A DNA stretch of 64,000 bases from Sialis fuliginosa (Eukaryota > Arthropoda > Insecta > Megaloptera > Sialidae): the NCBI GenBank assembly GCA_961205875.1, contig OY540811.1:18903248-18967247 (forward strand). Reading direction: 5' to 3'. Below the pieces are notes generated by a model. It had not been told where the DNA came from, searched no databases, and saw only the letters and a program-made list of their open reading frames with translations. Each line of letters starts with the position of its first letter. Position 1 is the stretch's first letter. The position numbers were made by a program, and so were the translations under genes. Shown here in pieces: positions 48,421 through 60,808 of this stretch.

Positions 48421-49243
48421 TCTTTGATTACTTGGGCTTATAGAAAATTTGATAGTCGATGGAATACACATATACACAATACCTACACATTAAGCAACTG
48501 TTCATACAAAATATAATTAATTGAAAGTTAATTTAAGAACGTTTGAAACATGTTTGAATAAAATATCAAATTGTATTTATAATCACAAAAAATAATTACC
48601 TGTCAATAACAAAACAAATTGAAAATATAATCTAAATAGAAAAGTAAAACGAATATGTATTCCATTTTCGTTTAAATTATTTATCAAAATTCATAAATAT
48701 GTACATTACCCTAATAAAAACACAATTTTCCAAACAAAAATAAAAAATTAATGAATTAATTCATATCATTTTAGGTTTTAAAACAACACTCATTTATAAT
48801 TAATACAAGTAAGTTAAATAAAGGGATGCTTAATAGGAGCCCGGGGCTCTTTTCATACACATAAAAATAAATATAAAACAATATCCCTAACAAAAGACAA
48901 AACATCTTGGAGTAGGAAGACTAGTATCGATTGAAACATTGGCAATAACATTACTACCCGTTGATGTAGAAAGAAACTATTTATGTACCTACTAACAATA
49001 AGATAGTTAACGATGGTCTTGTTAACTGATCTAATTAATAGTTGTTTAATATATGGCATAACTGGTTCATTGCTACAATATATCCGTTAGTAAATTATTA
49101 TTTTCCGAAACATTTTCTTATTGAGCGAAATATATTGATTGTGTAAAGTTCTTTATATGTTACAAGTTACGTTATTTTACAGTCAATTAACGAACATATA
49201 AGTATAGATACTGCATTAGATAAATCTGACGCCTTTAGTACTA
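48421..49243. other. AT-rich spacer
   Basis: Nothing supported. The 68-codon minus frame at 48853-49059 is featureless. Confidence 0.5.
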
Positions 49244-50200
49244 TACAGGGCGATTTAAAAAACTTTATGTGAACCTGTGTCCAGAAATTCTTGGTGAGCT
49301 AGAGTGTTTTGCCTAAAATTAGTGTTTATTTGATATCTAGAAAACCCATCATGCTACAATTATGAAATTTGATACAGGGTTTGGTATTAATAAGTGTTAT
49401 CGATTTCCAGTAAACAATAATATTTCAGACCAGGGATGTATGGAGTCAGTGGGCCCGCCGATTTTTATGAAGTATTTTTTTGTTCTTAATTTTTTTCCTA
49501 AGTTGGATACTTGTTGAAGATTATATGACACAAAATACACAAAAATATACTTTGTTTCTTTTGTCTTAGGATCAACCGTTTACGAGAAATATAAAAAAAA
49601 GTATTGCAGAATTTTACTTAATACGGATGCTTCAAATTACACAAAATAAGTTTATATTCTTGTTCTATAATTAAAAAAATTTAAAAGTTAATATAAACAT
49701 ACCTCCAAAACTGCATTTTTTTTTAAAAACAGCCCTTCATAGTTTTGTTTTTTAGTCATGTTAGTAAAGTATGTGTAACAGTCATACAACTGGCTATAAC
49801 TCTATGATGATAAGTATTAGAAGGTATATTTATATGAACTTATTTAGTATAATTTGAAGCATCCGTATTAAGTAAAATTTTGCAGTACTTTTGTTTGTAT
49901 ATTTTTGTGTATTTTGTATCATATAACCTTCTACGAGTACCCAACTTAGGAAAAAATTAAAGAACAAAAAAATAATTGATAAAAATTGGCGGGCCCCATA
50001 CACCCCTGGTCTAAATTGTTAATGTTTGATACTAGAAATCGATAACACTTATTAATACCAAATCCTACGAGTATATCCAATTTCATAGCTGTACCACAAT
50101 GGGTTCTCTAGATATTAAATAAACACTAATTTTGGGCAAAAGACTAGCTCTCTCACGAAAAATTTGCGGACATAGGTTCACATAAAGTTTTTTGCTTAAC
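49244..50200. mobile_element. Fold-back element 4, 0.96 kb
   Basis: The left end is tacagggcgatttaaaaaac followed by tttatgtgaacc. The right end is the inverted ggttcacataaagttttttg, whose last bases have decayed. Arms of more than 400 bp match in inverted order through cagtgggcccgccgattttt/ttggcgggccccatacaccc to near the centre at about 49700-49740. The 17332-17476 sequence is a solo relic of the left arm. Noncoding. Confidence 0.75.
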
Positions 50201-50439
50201 ATTACATCCTCAATCTACTGTAATTTTTTTTACACTCAGTAGTTATAAATCAATCTGTATATGTGTTTAATATGTTGTCAGCAATATTCTGATATATAAG
50301 TTTAGAGAAAGTCTAAAGATAATTGTTTAAACGGAATTTGATTTTTTTTTGTATTTTTTGTAAATAATTTAGTCACCATTAATGTTCAATTTTAACCAAT
50401 GCGAGCGCGACGCCAATTATTATTTTAATAAATATTACA

Positions 50440-50676
50440 ATGATGACAGGATTAAAACAAATTTTATTGTTAGTTCTATTAGTTTTTGTAGGATGTTCTA
50501 AATCCGCTTTGAATCATTATAAAAGAGCTTTAAAATATTCACTACATGACAAAACTGTCACAATTCAGCCCATAAGCCGCATCGGAATAATTGAATTAGT
50601 AATGTTTCAAATAGTTCTATATGAAATTAAACAAGTTCATCTGCATATAGTCATCAGAAAACTAAACATCTGTTAA
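50440..50676 (+). CDS. Small ORF with signal-peptide-like start (candidate)
   Basis: The frame opens with two ATG codons and encodes 78 residues. Residues 1-23 (MMTGLKQILLLVLLVFVG then CSKSA) have the n-region/hydrophobic core/small-residue layout of a secretory signal peptide. The rest (NHYKRALKYSLHDKTVT, then hydrophobic and basic text) matches no family I know and contains only the Cys at 19 and 78. The 20-40 bp upstream are slightly GC-rich (gcgagcgcgacgcc). It could be the first exon of a secreted protein with the true donor inside the frame, or chance. In 64 kb of AT-rich DNA a hydrophobic N-terminus by chance is plausible, so confidence is low. Confidence 0.2.
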   Translation: MMTGLKQILLLVLLVFVGCSKSALNHYKRALKYSLHDKTVTIQPISRIGIIELVMFQIVLYEIKQVHLHIVIRKLNIC

Positions 50677-52904
50677 ATAATTTTACTCTCAGCCTGTAAT
50701 GGATTGTATACTTCATGCATACAAATATGGTGGCAAGAATTTCATATATTTTGGTTTGTTGCAAATTTGTAGTAGATTCAAGCATGCAGATGTCATTCAT
50801 TTGGATATCAGGCAAATACAAAAAAAATACATACGAAATGTGACGCCGGCTGCAAATTATATAATTATGTAAATCTAGTGTACTTTGTAAATGTCTATTT
50901 TGTTTATATTGCTTAGAACTATGGCTGCTTGGATCGTCTTTTATTTAGCATATGAATTGACGACATAGAATGGGAATTTTCTAAAAATGTAATGAGTTGT
51001 AAATGTTTGTTAGATGAGTTTAAATGTGTTAGAATGTTTTATATAATGCAAACGTTGATTTCGTGTTGACACAAGAATAATACTGAAAATTCTACAAGCT
51101 AGTTTTTGAACCTGTTTTTATTAACGTAGTCAAAAATTGTAATATAATACTTTTATACATATAATAGTATATTGTAATATTATTGATGACATAAAGAACT
51201 CGTCGAAAATAAAATAAATGCAATTTATGTATTGCCAGTATATTAGACAGAATATGAAATTAATGAAAATTAAACTTTTACTGTAAAGAAAAATTAATGT
51301 TATATAATACAATACACTTGATGTTTTATTTTTTAATTTTTTATTCGTCAGTATGCTCTGTCAGAGAATTCTATATAAATTAGATCTGTCGTTTTCTGGT
51401 AAAATTGCACAAACATAGTACACATACGTGTTAATATCTGAGTTCGGTTGAATTAATTAAAAACACATACACACATCGAATATCCTCCAGTTGAACGTAC
51501 TGCCACATAATTGAAATTCCTGCAAGTTATCGCGCTATAAAACACCATTCAAAGGCATCAAAGAGGTGTCGTTCTGTCGTCATGCATGGAAAGAGAATTC
51601 AAAATGTAATAAATTCTATTTGTTAGCAAATTAATCACATCGTTCTATATGCTAATATCGAAAGTTAATTAACTGTGGAGAGTGTCGAGTAAAAAAGTCA
51701 TGAGTGGTGCTTAATAAATAAACACTAGCAGTACATAAAATGTGGCTTCCAAATTATAAATGTATTAATTCAAAATCTATAAATTATCATTAACGATTAG
51801 AATTTACAAGAACATTGCGAGGTGAATCTAACCAATTTGACACCTGTAATTAAATCAAATATCAACACGTACACCTACACATATTATACGTACAAATATA
51901 GTCATTGAAGGGTTGAAAACCACCGTCTATCCTTTTCGATCAAAGCAAAATATCTCGTAAACTATATAAGCTAGAAACTTGAAATTTTTACTGAACAAGT
52001 AAAATGATACCCTCTAGTAAAAGATTTACAAATTTGTTGAAAAAAAAATATTTTTTTTGGGTGGGCGCTTAGGAATTAAAGTTATGTAAAAAAATTAGGC
52101 ATGCGGCACGTCAAAATGTGTAACCAAACCAGTGGAATTTGACCTTTTTCTTTATTTTTCTCTAGCTCTAAAATGACGCCAGCAGGGAACTAAAAGCAGC
52201 ATTTTATTTCCCCCCCCCCCCACACCTCTAGCTGGCATAGAATGTTTATTTTTTTATTTTCATATCTACATGCGAGGTGTCAAAATGTAGATCTCAATTA
52301 GTAGAATATGACTCTATTTTTATATAATTTTCTAACTGAAAAATACACCTGTGGTCCCAAATAGTCCACGTAGTAATACTTATGGCCTACATCCGTGTAT
52401 GTCTTGACCGAATTTTTGTTAAATAACATGAAAAATGTGCACCCTAAAAAATTGTTACATGACTTAAAACGTATTGTATTTCGATAGTATTTAAAAAAAA
52501 ATTAATAATCTTTTTTTTTCCCCACATTATACACCCAAAACATACTTAAAACAAAATACAATTTTTATGTTTTTTCTTACCCGTTATTAATAGAGATTCT
52601 TGTTAAATGATTTATAAATTGTTATATCCTCTAAATTACAAACACGACAAAACAATTGTATTGAAAAAATACAGGTCTTTACCTCCTTTAACATAATAGC
52701 TTTTTTAAAACATTGTATTTCTTCATCTTTTATTCGTTGTCTCTCAATTCTTTTTAAAAATTCTCCGTCATATCTTTATTAATAAGGGGTTAAAACAACC
52801 ATAATTTTTTGTGAATTTTTCACTTAAATTTAAATTTCCAAACTCTTTTTTTAATGTAAAAGGTACATTTTCATTTCAATAATCGTTTCGTAATTATAAT
52901 TATT
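50677..52904. other. AT-rich spacer
   Basis: No gene. C12 run at 52210-52221. The stretch 51905-52400 has the slightly elevated GC and repeated 'ggcacgtcaaaatgtgtaac' / 'gaggtgtcaaaatgtagatc' phrases (52107 and 52275) of an old repeat whose ends I cannot place. Confidence 0.45.
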
Positions 52905-53110
52905 TTGCATCCTCGCCATACATCGAAAATGATAAAAAAAATTATTCTCCGATTTAAAAATTTTAAATTGATCTTTTCGTTTCAGGTCAAAGCAAATAAT
53001 ACTTTTCGTTCCGTATCTATCTGTCCCCTGAATCTTTGTCACACGCATAACTCATGAACCACTGAACCGATATTAATGAAACTGGATTGATAGGTTGGGT
53101 CTTTCAAAAT
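52905..53110 (+). repeat. Repeat family D, copy 3
   Basis: ccatacatcgaaaatgataa, ttctccgatttaaaaatttt, gttccgtatctatctgtccc, ctgaatctttgtcacacgca and accactgaaccgatattaat align with 37815-38060. Tail of a non-LTR retroelement by comparison with insect families. The 65-codon minus frame at 52851 lies in it. Confidence 0.6.
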
Positions 53111-53368
53111 TATCAAAATCGTGTGTAAGGGGGAGGGGTGACATCCTAAAATATTTATTTTTTCAAGATATCTTAAGAGCGCACATGTCATGTGAAAATT
53201 TTATAGAATCTTTTTTGTAGAGCATTCAATTTCCTATAATATAGGTCACCACTACGTTTGTTGTAAAATATTCCTTTATAAAGATTTATCTCAATCTGCT
53301 TTAAAAAATCATCATTTGTTTTTTTGAATTGTTATTTACTTTGAAATATTAAATGTAATTTTTTAAAT

Positions 53369-53390
53369 ATTATTATTATTATTATTATTA
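53369..53390 (+). repeat. (ATT)7 microsatellite
   Basis: Seven tandem ATT triplets in AT-rich DNA, directly upstream of the LINE tail C. Confidence 0.9.
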
Positions 53391-53419
53391 AATATTATTA
53401 TTTATTTTTAATAATTAAA

Positions 53420-53700
53420 AAAATATAAACCAAACGGAGCACCAAACAAACATATGGTGGGAATATGGCTTCGATACGTCCCAGTGGTTTAGGCCTGATG
53501 ATATCACATACAAAAAAAACCAACGTTTTGATGTTTTTATATGGAAAAAATACAATTTTTCTAAATATCTCGACCCTAGCGCCGCCTACCGGGTCCAAAA
53601 AATCTCTAAACTTATCGGAGTACCAAACGAACATAATATGGTGTGAATATGACTTCGATACGTCCTGTGGTTTAGGCCTGATTAGAACATATATATACGC
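53420..53700 (+). repeat. RTE-type LINE 3' end, copy C
   Basis: Two tandem blocks, each with ggagyaccaaacraacat, tatggtg, cttcgatacgtcc and gtttaggcctgatga (53435-53502 and 53623-53690), joined by aaatatctcgaccctagcgc. This is the tandem part of copies A and B without the ctagcggaaccaccc end. Frames of 78 (minus) and 94 codons (53465-53749) run through it and are not genes. Confidence 0.65.
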
Positions 53701-55559
53701 ACCAACGTTTTTATATATTAAGATAAAAACTTTTTTGTCTCATAACTAAAAAAAATGAGCCTAGCTCATTAGGTATGTTTTATTTTTCCAAGGTGATATA
53801 AGAAATAAATTTTCTGACCGTTTGTTTTAATGTTCACACATGTAAAATTGATAAAAACAAATATCTGTATTTTAATATACAATTTAACTTTAAGAAATTC
53901 ATTAGACAAATTGTTTGCAAAAACTTTCACTAACTTCAAAGTCAAATAACTCAAAATATTGAATAGCTAGCCCCTCTTTACATCCTTCAACTCAATTATG
54001 TCTAATATTAAATTCAATATGCAAAAGGAATTTGAAGTATCAAAATTAAATAGAGTTATGTATTTGTATAATTTGTTGTAATTAAGAAGAAATATAAATT
54101 GCGAACAGTTAATTAATAATTATCAAAAGATGTTTCAGCTTTCTAACATTTTAAATTAAATTCGTTTATTTTCAGTAATTATAGAAGAACGTTGTTTATT
54201 TCTTTCTGAGATGAGACAGATTGTTTTAGTCAATAATTGAAAATTACTTATTAATTTGAAAACATGAAAAGCCATTATTTTAGTTGTTTTAAAAAATGTT
54301 TCTTTTTGACTTTAGCTTTTACAATTTTCTTGAAATATATAATCTTAATTAGTATGACATTAAACCCATTTTATAATATTTAATTTAGGAAAAATTTCAA
54401 CTTTTAGGCACCTACATTTATATTTTTTTGAAATTATAGTATATGGGATGAAACCACTTTAAAAAAGTAACAATTATTTGTCAACGTTAAACTTCAATAT
54501 ATTTGGCTTTCATACAATATATAATAAATATGCATACCTACATATTTACTATGCATGGTATTATTTATAATATGTTTTTATCAAAATTAACAATAATGCA
54601 GAACACTCAAAACTGTAATAAAATATTTGCATGCTACTTTATACTTTGATATCGTAACTAACAAGGAAAGGTTTAACATTAAACAATAAATAAATCAATT
54701 GTATGCTTGTGTGCATATATAGGTATGTATGTATATTGTATATACCTATATGTATATGCATATAAATTAAAAAAAACACGCACGAAATATCTGGATATAA
54801 GAATTAACCTACATGCATATTTAATTGAGAGCTATTATATAAACAAAAGGATACGTGTTTTTTATGACTGAAAATGCCAAACGTGTGAAAGATATTGCGA
54901 TTAGAAATCGACACAAACAAAACTATTTCAGTATTGATATATTTTAATATATTAATATAAATACATTATTTTATTTTTGTTGTCTAAAAAGGCGACACTG
55001 GCGAAAATTTGGAAAAGTGAAGAGAAAAAAAAGTTTATTTGAGAACAATTGGTATTTTTTGTTTATTGTCTCCACAGATCAAAAATCAGTGAACAAATTT
55101 GATTTTGTCTCAAAATGAAGGTCTATCAGGATCTGATTTGATCAGTTCAGAATTAATTTTTTTCCCGTGTTATCTTGAAAAAAGCTTCATAGAACAATTC
55201 AACCTTATTCACGTATGAGCATGATAGGTATTTGCTATTTTTCATTTTAATCTGACTTCGCGTACAAATAATAGTAATGTTTAAGAACCGATATTTATAT
55301 TATTGGTATTTGAAAGAATTAATAAGCAAATTTAGCATGATATCTTATTTTAACAGTGTACTCTTATTAGCAATATATTTCTGAATGTATATTGTTGTAA
55401 GTTGTGACATATAGAATAGTGATTTACCAGACTGAAAAAAATAAAATAGCACCTTTAATAAAGAAAAATAATAGTTATAAAATTTTCAAATAAATCAATA
55501 CAAAATTAAAACTTAAAAACAACATAACAAAACAATCGACAAAATCCCTCCCAGCCATC
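53701..55559. other. AT-rich spacer
   Basis: Nothing supported. TATGTA/TACATA-rich text lies at 54715-54765. Confidence 0.5.
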
Positions 55560-55760
55560 TAGACCCAAATCCACAAACACTCTCTATTTCAGATGTATAC
55601 GTATCGAAAAACAAAAACGATTAACGAAAATCTGAATCCGCATGAAAAACCGGTCACATCGCTACAACTCGATGTGTCGCTACCATCCTCCCCCACAATT
55701 CACCTTCCTAGCCCCTAAAGGGATAGGATTGCGAACCGTGTGTGCCGTTTTGTATGTAGA
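55560..55760. other. GC-richer island
   Basis: ccagccatctagacccaaat, ctctctatttcag at 55584-55591 (acceptor-like), aaaaaccggtcacatcgcta, caactcgatgtgtcgctacc and aaagggataggattgcgaac. No frame above 40 codons in it and no repeat ends. Possible conserved non-coding DNA. Confidence 0.25.
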
Positions 55761-56036
55761 TGTTGTATTTATGTTTTTTTATTACTTATGCATGCATTTG
55801 TTATCCTAAATTTATCAGCTGCCTCTATGTTTTTAATTTTTATGTGTATGTATGTTGTATTATGTATATGTACTTAATATACGAATGTAAGGACGTATTG
55901 TTTTCAATATTTCTATCTTTGTCGTTTGCATGTATGATAACAAAGAATTTTGACAACAACAAAACTGTAATTTGATACGTAATTTTCTGATATAGGCTTT
56001 CGTGACCACTCTCCATATTAACTAGGTTTCCGGGCT

Positions 56037-56131
56037 GTTATCCACGTTGTCGCATTTCTGAAATACTTCTGAAGATGATTCGAACAAGGTAGTCGAAACC
56101 TCAAATGAAAAAATAGAACAACGTGGACAAC
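56037..56131 (+). ncRNA. Hairpin with hammerhead-like core (candidate)
   Basis: gttatccacgttgt (56037-56050) pairs with acaacgtggacaac (56118-56131) over 13 of 14 positions. Inside, CTGAAGA (56069-56075) matches the hammerhead CUGANGA core exactly. It is followed by a GATT/AGTC stem II with one bulged base and then GAAAC at 56095-56099. A stem III and the UH cleavage site are not clear. Such motifs occur in Penelope-like and related retroelements. The neighbouring 56144-56372 repeat may be the rest of the element. Activity is unknown. Confidence 0.35.
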
Positions 56132-56143
56132 ATCTATAACATC

Positions 56144-56372
56144 GAAATCCAAATTTTTTTAATTTTCTGTTTACCAGTTTTTTTTATTTGAGCTTGAATT
56201 TTGTGTTTAGATTGAATTTTTCCAAGTTGGCTAAACCCAAAATTCAAGCTCAAATAAATAACAGCTTGGTAATCAAAAAATTCCAAAAATTTGGATTTCG
56301 ACTATACTCGACCAATGCTATATAGGCCGCTTTTTTGGCTCCACGCTTTTTTTTGTGTATCTGTGTTATTAA
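56144..56372 (-). repeat. Hairpin repeat, pair of 4264-4412
   Basis: The left arm 56144-56209 (gaaatccaaatttt to ttgtgttta) pairs with 56230-56300 (taaacccaaaattcaagctc to ttggatttcg). 56301-56372 continues with tataggccgcttttttggct and matches 4264-4330 on the opposite strand. It begins 12 bp after the hammerhead-like hairpin. Confidence 0.65.
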
Positions 56373-56559
56373 ATTATTACTCAGAAAAATACTTGACATT
56401 TCTTACTCTACTCAATCTTAACCGATTCAAGGCGACATATAATATGTCTACATAAATTTGATTTGTAATTCAAGCAAACGTGTTATTTATTTACACGCAA
56501 TGGCCATAATGGACATCAAGTCTGAACGTCCATTTATCAAATTGACTAGATAAAACCGG

Positions 56560-56710
56560 AATTCGAGCGGCAATTTGCATCAGAAATACGCTGGAGACCA
56601 CGGCTAGCCCAGTGTCTGATTGAACACATTGTTTTCGACAAAATCTCTAGCAATCGTCGTCGTCACACATCCATACACAGAACACGTTCAGGGGCGTATC
56701 AACAATATCA
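56560..56710. other. GC-richer island with POU octamer
   Basis: ccggaattcgagcggcaatt, gctggagaccacggctagcc, atcgtcgtcgtcacacatcc and cacgttcaggggcgtatcaa. An ATTTGCAT octamer (POU-factor site consensus) lies at 56573-56580. No frame or repeat ends. A regulatory role is inferred from motif and composition only. Confidence 0.25.
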
Positions 56711-56930
56711 ACTTATACGAATTTAATAAATATATGGATGGTGTAAGGTCGTAACATAATATTTTCTGTCTTATGTCAATTCTTCTTCTGTTGTTGCAAC
56801 ACTTGCAACAAGTTGAACACATTAATATAAATCGTTATGTATTATTGTTTTGTTTTTGGGAATAAACTGCACTTATTTGATCAGCGTACATCTATACATA
56901 TTGCAATATCTAAAGAAAAATATTGGCTAT

Positions 56931-57486
56931 AAGGTACTGGCACCAGTCTTGGATATGACCCCAGTAATGGCTATTTTGAATTAAATGTACTGAATTAGAA
57001 ATATTTGTTGATATTTGATTACTACCATTTCTGAATATTAATCGATATACATTTAACTGTCTTACAGCGTGATTTGATGATAATCGGCCAGTAGGTATCA
57101 AAATGGTAGACATTTAAACTAATTATTAGTATAATTTATTTATTAATTATTGTATTATCATAGAAACTATTTTACATTGTTTCAAATTTGACGATTATTT
57201 CTTTTATATATTTTGTGTCGTAGTACTTATCATTTCGTAATCATTAGCAAGTGTCCATAACTGCGTGCTCATTACTGGTTTGACTTCATCCATTAATGGA
57301 GAATAAACAAAATAAAAGGCTATTAAAAAAAACTATATTTGCGAACTTTGGTAACTAAATTGATTAAATAAAGAGTTACTTGTTTTATTAGTAACATGAG
57401 TTCATGAAAATTACAAAAAGAAGCCCGTCAATCACAAAATCAGTAAACCTTGCACTTATAGCGACCATAACGGGTGCTAGTACCTT
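56931..57486 (+). mobile_element. AAGGTACTGGCACCAGTC element, copy 2
   Basis: Ends are aaggtactggcaccagtc and gggtgctagtacctt. Aligns end to end with 21036-21602, with small deletions at about 57310-57340. The 67-codon minus frame at 56910 lies in it. TA occurs just outside each end, consistent with but not proving a TA target. Confidence 0.8.
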
Positions 57487-58925
57487 GTATCAATATATTT
57501 AAATATAATGAATTAAATACCGTTTATCTAGAAGTTAACTTATAGTCAAAACCTAAAATGTCGATCAATACATCATGAATAATTATGATTGATACCTGCA
57601 AAAATATAAATTTTATCATATACATAAATAAAATATATTTAGAATGCTCACTCAATTTATAAAGATGATTCCACAGATAGAGACACCCTCCTTCTCTAGA
57701 AAATTCTGATTTGCTGACAGTTTATTGACAGCTTTATATTCACTCTTTTTTACAAATGTAATATTACACCGTGTAGTTCTTGGGAAGTCTAATATTTCTA
57801 ATTTGAATAGTATATGATGACAGATACATATTATAATGCTGTCTATCTCTCTCGATTTGCTTTGACCTATACTATTATCTTTACTTTTATATTGTAATTC
57901 TGCGATTAAAACGCACAAAAGAATGGATTTTGTTTATTTTTACTTTTATCTTATAAATTTTATTTATATACTCCTAAAGAATCAACTCTTAGAAAAATTA
58001 GCCAAAGAACGCAAAAAAAATATTTTCTGAACTTTTTTAGTTTTTTGGATCGGCAGTTTTTTATAAAACAAAAAAATGTTATGACAAATTAAAATAAAAT
58101 ATTTTCTTTGTACTAATCTTGAGTAGATCAAAATAAAAATAATCATTCAATGTTTCTGTGCCTCTCAGAATTGAAATGATGGGTATTATAACTTTTGAAC
58201 CAAGTATAATTTCTTAACTATAATTTCCCAAAGTTATAAAAAATTTCAACCAAAAGATAATATCCACTGCTTTTGTACGGGTTTTTTAAATAAAATAAAA
58301 AGTGCCGATAGTTATTTTTTAAATTTTATTCTAGAAAAGATTCTTAACTAATACATAACACTTTTTATCTATAAAAAATCACAAACAAAGCGTACATTTT
58401 GTTTGCTTTGACATTTTGTGTAACATTATGAAAAAGTAACCAGTATAATAGTTGCGTACACTAACAACGGAAAACACTGGTTTTATAAATACGGGTTGTG
58501 TCTACCAAGTTCTTGCGGTTACGTCTCTGCCATGTCCAAGCTTGTAGGATTTGCTGATTTGCAGACACGGGAGGATACGTAGAGTGGAGAGTAGTATTTT
58601 TCTCACTTGTTCGTCCTGCAATGTCTGCTAGTTTTACTGCTGACATTTAATGATTCGGTGAATCTTTTCCAATGTGGTTTTTACGAAGTGATAGTGCCAT
58701 AGGTTACCATTTAATTACCACTTTAAGAACTGTATAAAAATAAGATTTATAGCTTTTCATGATGTATTCGTATCTTTTTAATCAAGGTATTACATAGAAT
58801 ATGTTTGTATAATTGATCTTTATTTGATGGAATTTTATGTTATATTATATGTAAAAATAAAAGATTAATTTAAAAAAAGCAGATTTAGAAATTACCAATT
58901 TAGAAATTGCTCGAATCTACATATA
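57487..58925. other. Spacer; one minus frame of better composition
   Basis: Mostly AT-rich. On the minus strand 58646-58461 an ATG frame of 61 codons (MSAVKLADIAGRTSEKNTT start, WQRRNRKNLVD inside) has balanced composition and an AAGTGAG donor-like site at about 58606. No family recognised and no second exon seen. The 88-codon minus frame at 57652-57918 is featureless. Confidence 0.25.
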
Positions 58926-59488
58926 TGGTACTGCCACCAGTCTTGGCCGCTTTTGGAGCAAGGAATACTGTTTTTTGGAATTAATGGGCTTCTTTTTTGT
59001 AATTCTCATGAATTCATGTTACTAATAAAACACGTGTCTCGTTATTAAATCAATTTAATTATCAAAGTTCGGAAACAGTTTATTTTTTAAATTAAAGTCT
59101 TTTATTTTGTTCATGCTTTTCTCCAGTAATGGATAAAGTAAAATAAATAATGGACACCACTTGCTAATGATTACAAAATGATAATTGCTACGAATAAATA
59201 AAAAAAATAAGGAATAAAATAAAGAATCGTACAATTTGAATCAATGTAAAGCAGATGCTATGATAATAAATATAATAATTAATAAATAGATTATATACAC
59301 TAATAATTAGTTTAAATGTCCACTATTTTGACACCCATTAACCGATTGTCATCAAATTTAACTGTTTTATAGTTTAGTGTCTATAGATTATGAGTCAGTA
59401 ATGGCAGTAATCAAAAATCAAGAAATATTTAATAATTTTAATAAGTCCAACACACTGGGGTATGATCCAAGACTGGTGCCAGTACCTT
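58926..59488 (-). mobile_element. AAGGTACTGGCACCAGTC element, copy 3 (inverted)
   Basis: The right end gactggtgccagtacctt is the family start in reverse. The left end tggtactgccaccagtc is the family end. Internal blocks (aatcattagcaagtggtgtc reversed, gattgtcatcaaatttaact) appear in reverse order to copies 1 and 2. More diverged than copy 2. TA lies after the right end. Confidence 0.8.
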
Positions 59489-60476
59489 GTAATACAAATA
59501 ATATACAATTGTTAACCTTTTAATGGTGGCACTGAATCCGCCAGATTCTTATGTATACCATTTTTTTATGGGTAGGACTTTGAAATTTTAGGAGCTGAAA
59601 AAAAAATTTAACTAATAGAAGTAAGAAGCGATCACTCTTTAATTTTATTATTTATTTGTTTTAAAATTTCACATTAATTTTATGGCAGAAAGCGTACAAA
59701 CTATTAATTAATTATGATTTAATAAAATATTATAATTACATATAAGAAATTGTTTTCATCAATTTTTTTATTTCTACATATTATAATATCTTATAACACT
59801 AGTGTGATGCCAGCGGCGGTAATATCAAGTCTAACAGAATTTTTCCGCATAATAAAATAAAAATCGCAATGAAACTAACAATAAAAATAATACTTATAAA
59901 AATATGAATGTATGTAGCCCTCCATTACTGCAGGGTTAATAACCAAAAATTTAAGTAAAATTATGTGAATAAAAAATAAGCGCCCACTAAAGCAACAAAA
60001 TAATTGAAGTAACGAGCGTGAAAATCTTAAAATTATTTAAAACCGTAAATCCTTGTGATTAAAACATTTTTAAATTGTTTTATGACACTGTTCTCATCCC
60101 TGATGTGCATAACGTACGATAAATACATATATTATTAAATAATTCACTGTAAAGTATAAAATAAGAGAGAAAGAAAACGATGGAGATTACACTTATGAAC
60201 ATATATTGTACACTTGGGAATTATGAAATTCTCTATCCGCGATAAAGGGTGGTTATGTTCATAAATAAAAAATATATAAACATTTTAATACCTCCACATG
60301 GCGCGGCTGGCTGTTTATCAGAATATACTTACACTGTGTAAATTACGTAATATCAGTACACTGTAAATATAGCCATACACTTTCAAAAAATGCCTCTATA
60401 AATTCACCGTTGACACTGAATTCTAAAAAAAAATTTGATCCTCACTGTTACCAATGACAGTAAAAATAAACTATTA
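59489..60476. other. AT-rich spacer
   Basis: Nothing supported. Confidence 0.5.
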
Positions 60477-60808
60477 TGCCCGGTATTATAAAGGACCTAA
60501 CAAAATTTGTTAGCTAGCAATTACATTCAAATGGGGTATTAATACTGTACTAGTATCTATGGATTAGTTATGGAATTTAGAGCAGTGACACTTTAACTAA
60601 TTGTAACACAGTTGGCATCTTTGACCGTACAAAATAATTTTCATAATATCACCACTGTTTTAATACCGTTTGTATTTACCTTCAACGCGTGCGCGAAACT
60701 TGTCAAAGTCATCAACAAACTCCAAAAGAACTGTCATATAAGTTTGATATCTCAGTTGAAAGTGTTTGTTAGCTAACAAATTTGTTAGGTCCTTTATGAT
60801 ACCGGACA
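60477..60808. mobile_element. TGTCCGGTATTATAAAGG element, copy 2, with TTA duplication
   Basis: Ends are tgcccggtattataaagg and cctttatgataccggaca, with an inverted subterminal pair cctaacaaaatttgttagct/agctaacaaatttgttagg. TTA lies on both sides (60474-60476 and 60809-60811), fitting PIF/Harbinger. The body aligns with 8679-8997, including ggaatttagagcagtga and aactaattgtaacacag. Noncoding. Confidence 0.8.

Noticed and set aside
53465..53749. 94-codon frame and its 78-codon minus counterpart
   Set aside because: Both lie over the tandem LINE-tail blocks that recur at 15.6 and 24.1 kb.
58461..58646. 61-codon minus frame with balanced composition
   Set aside because: No homologue recognised and no second exon or promoter seen. 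Kept only as a remark in the spacer entry.
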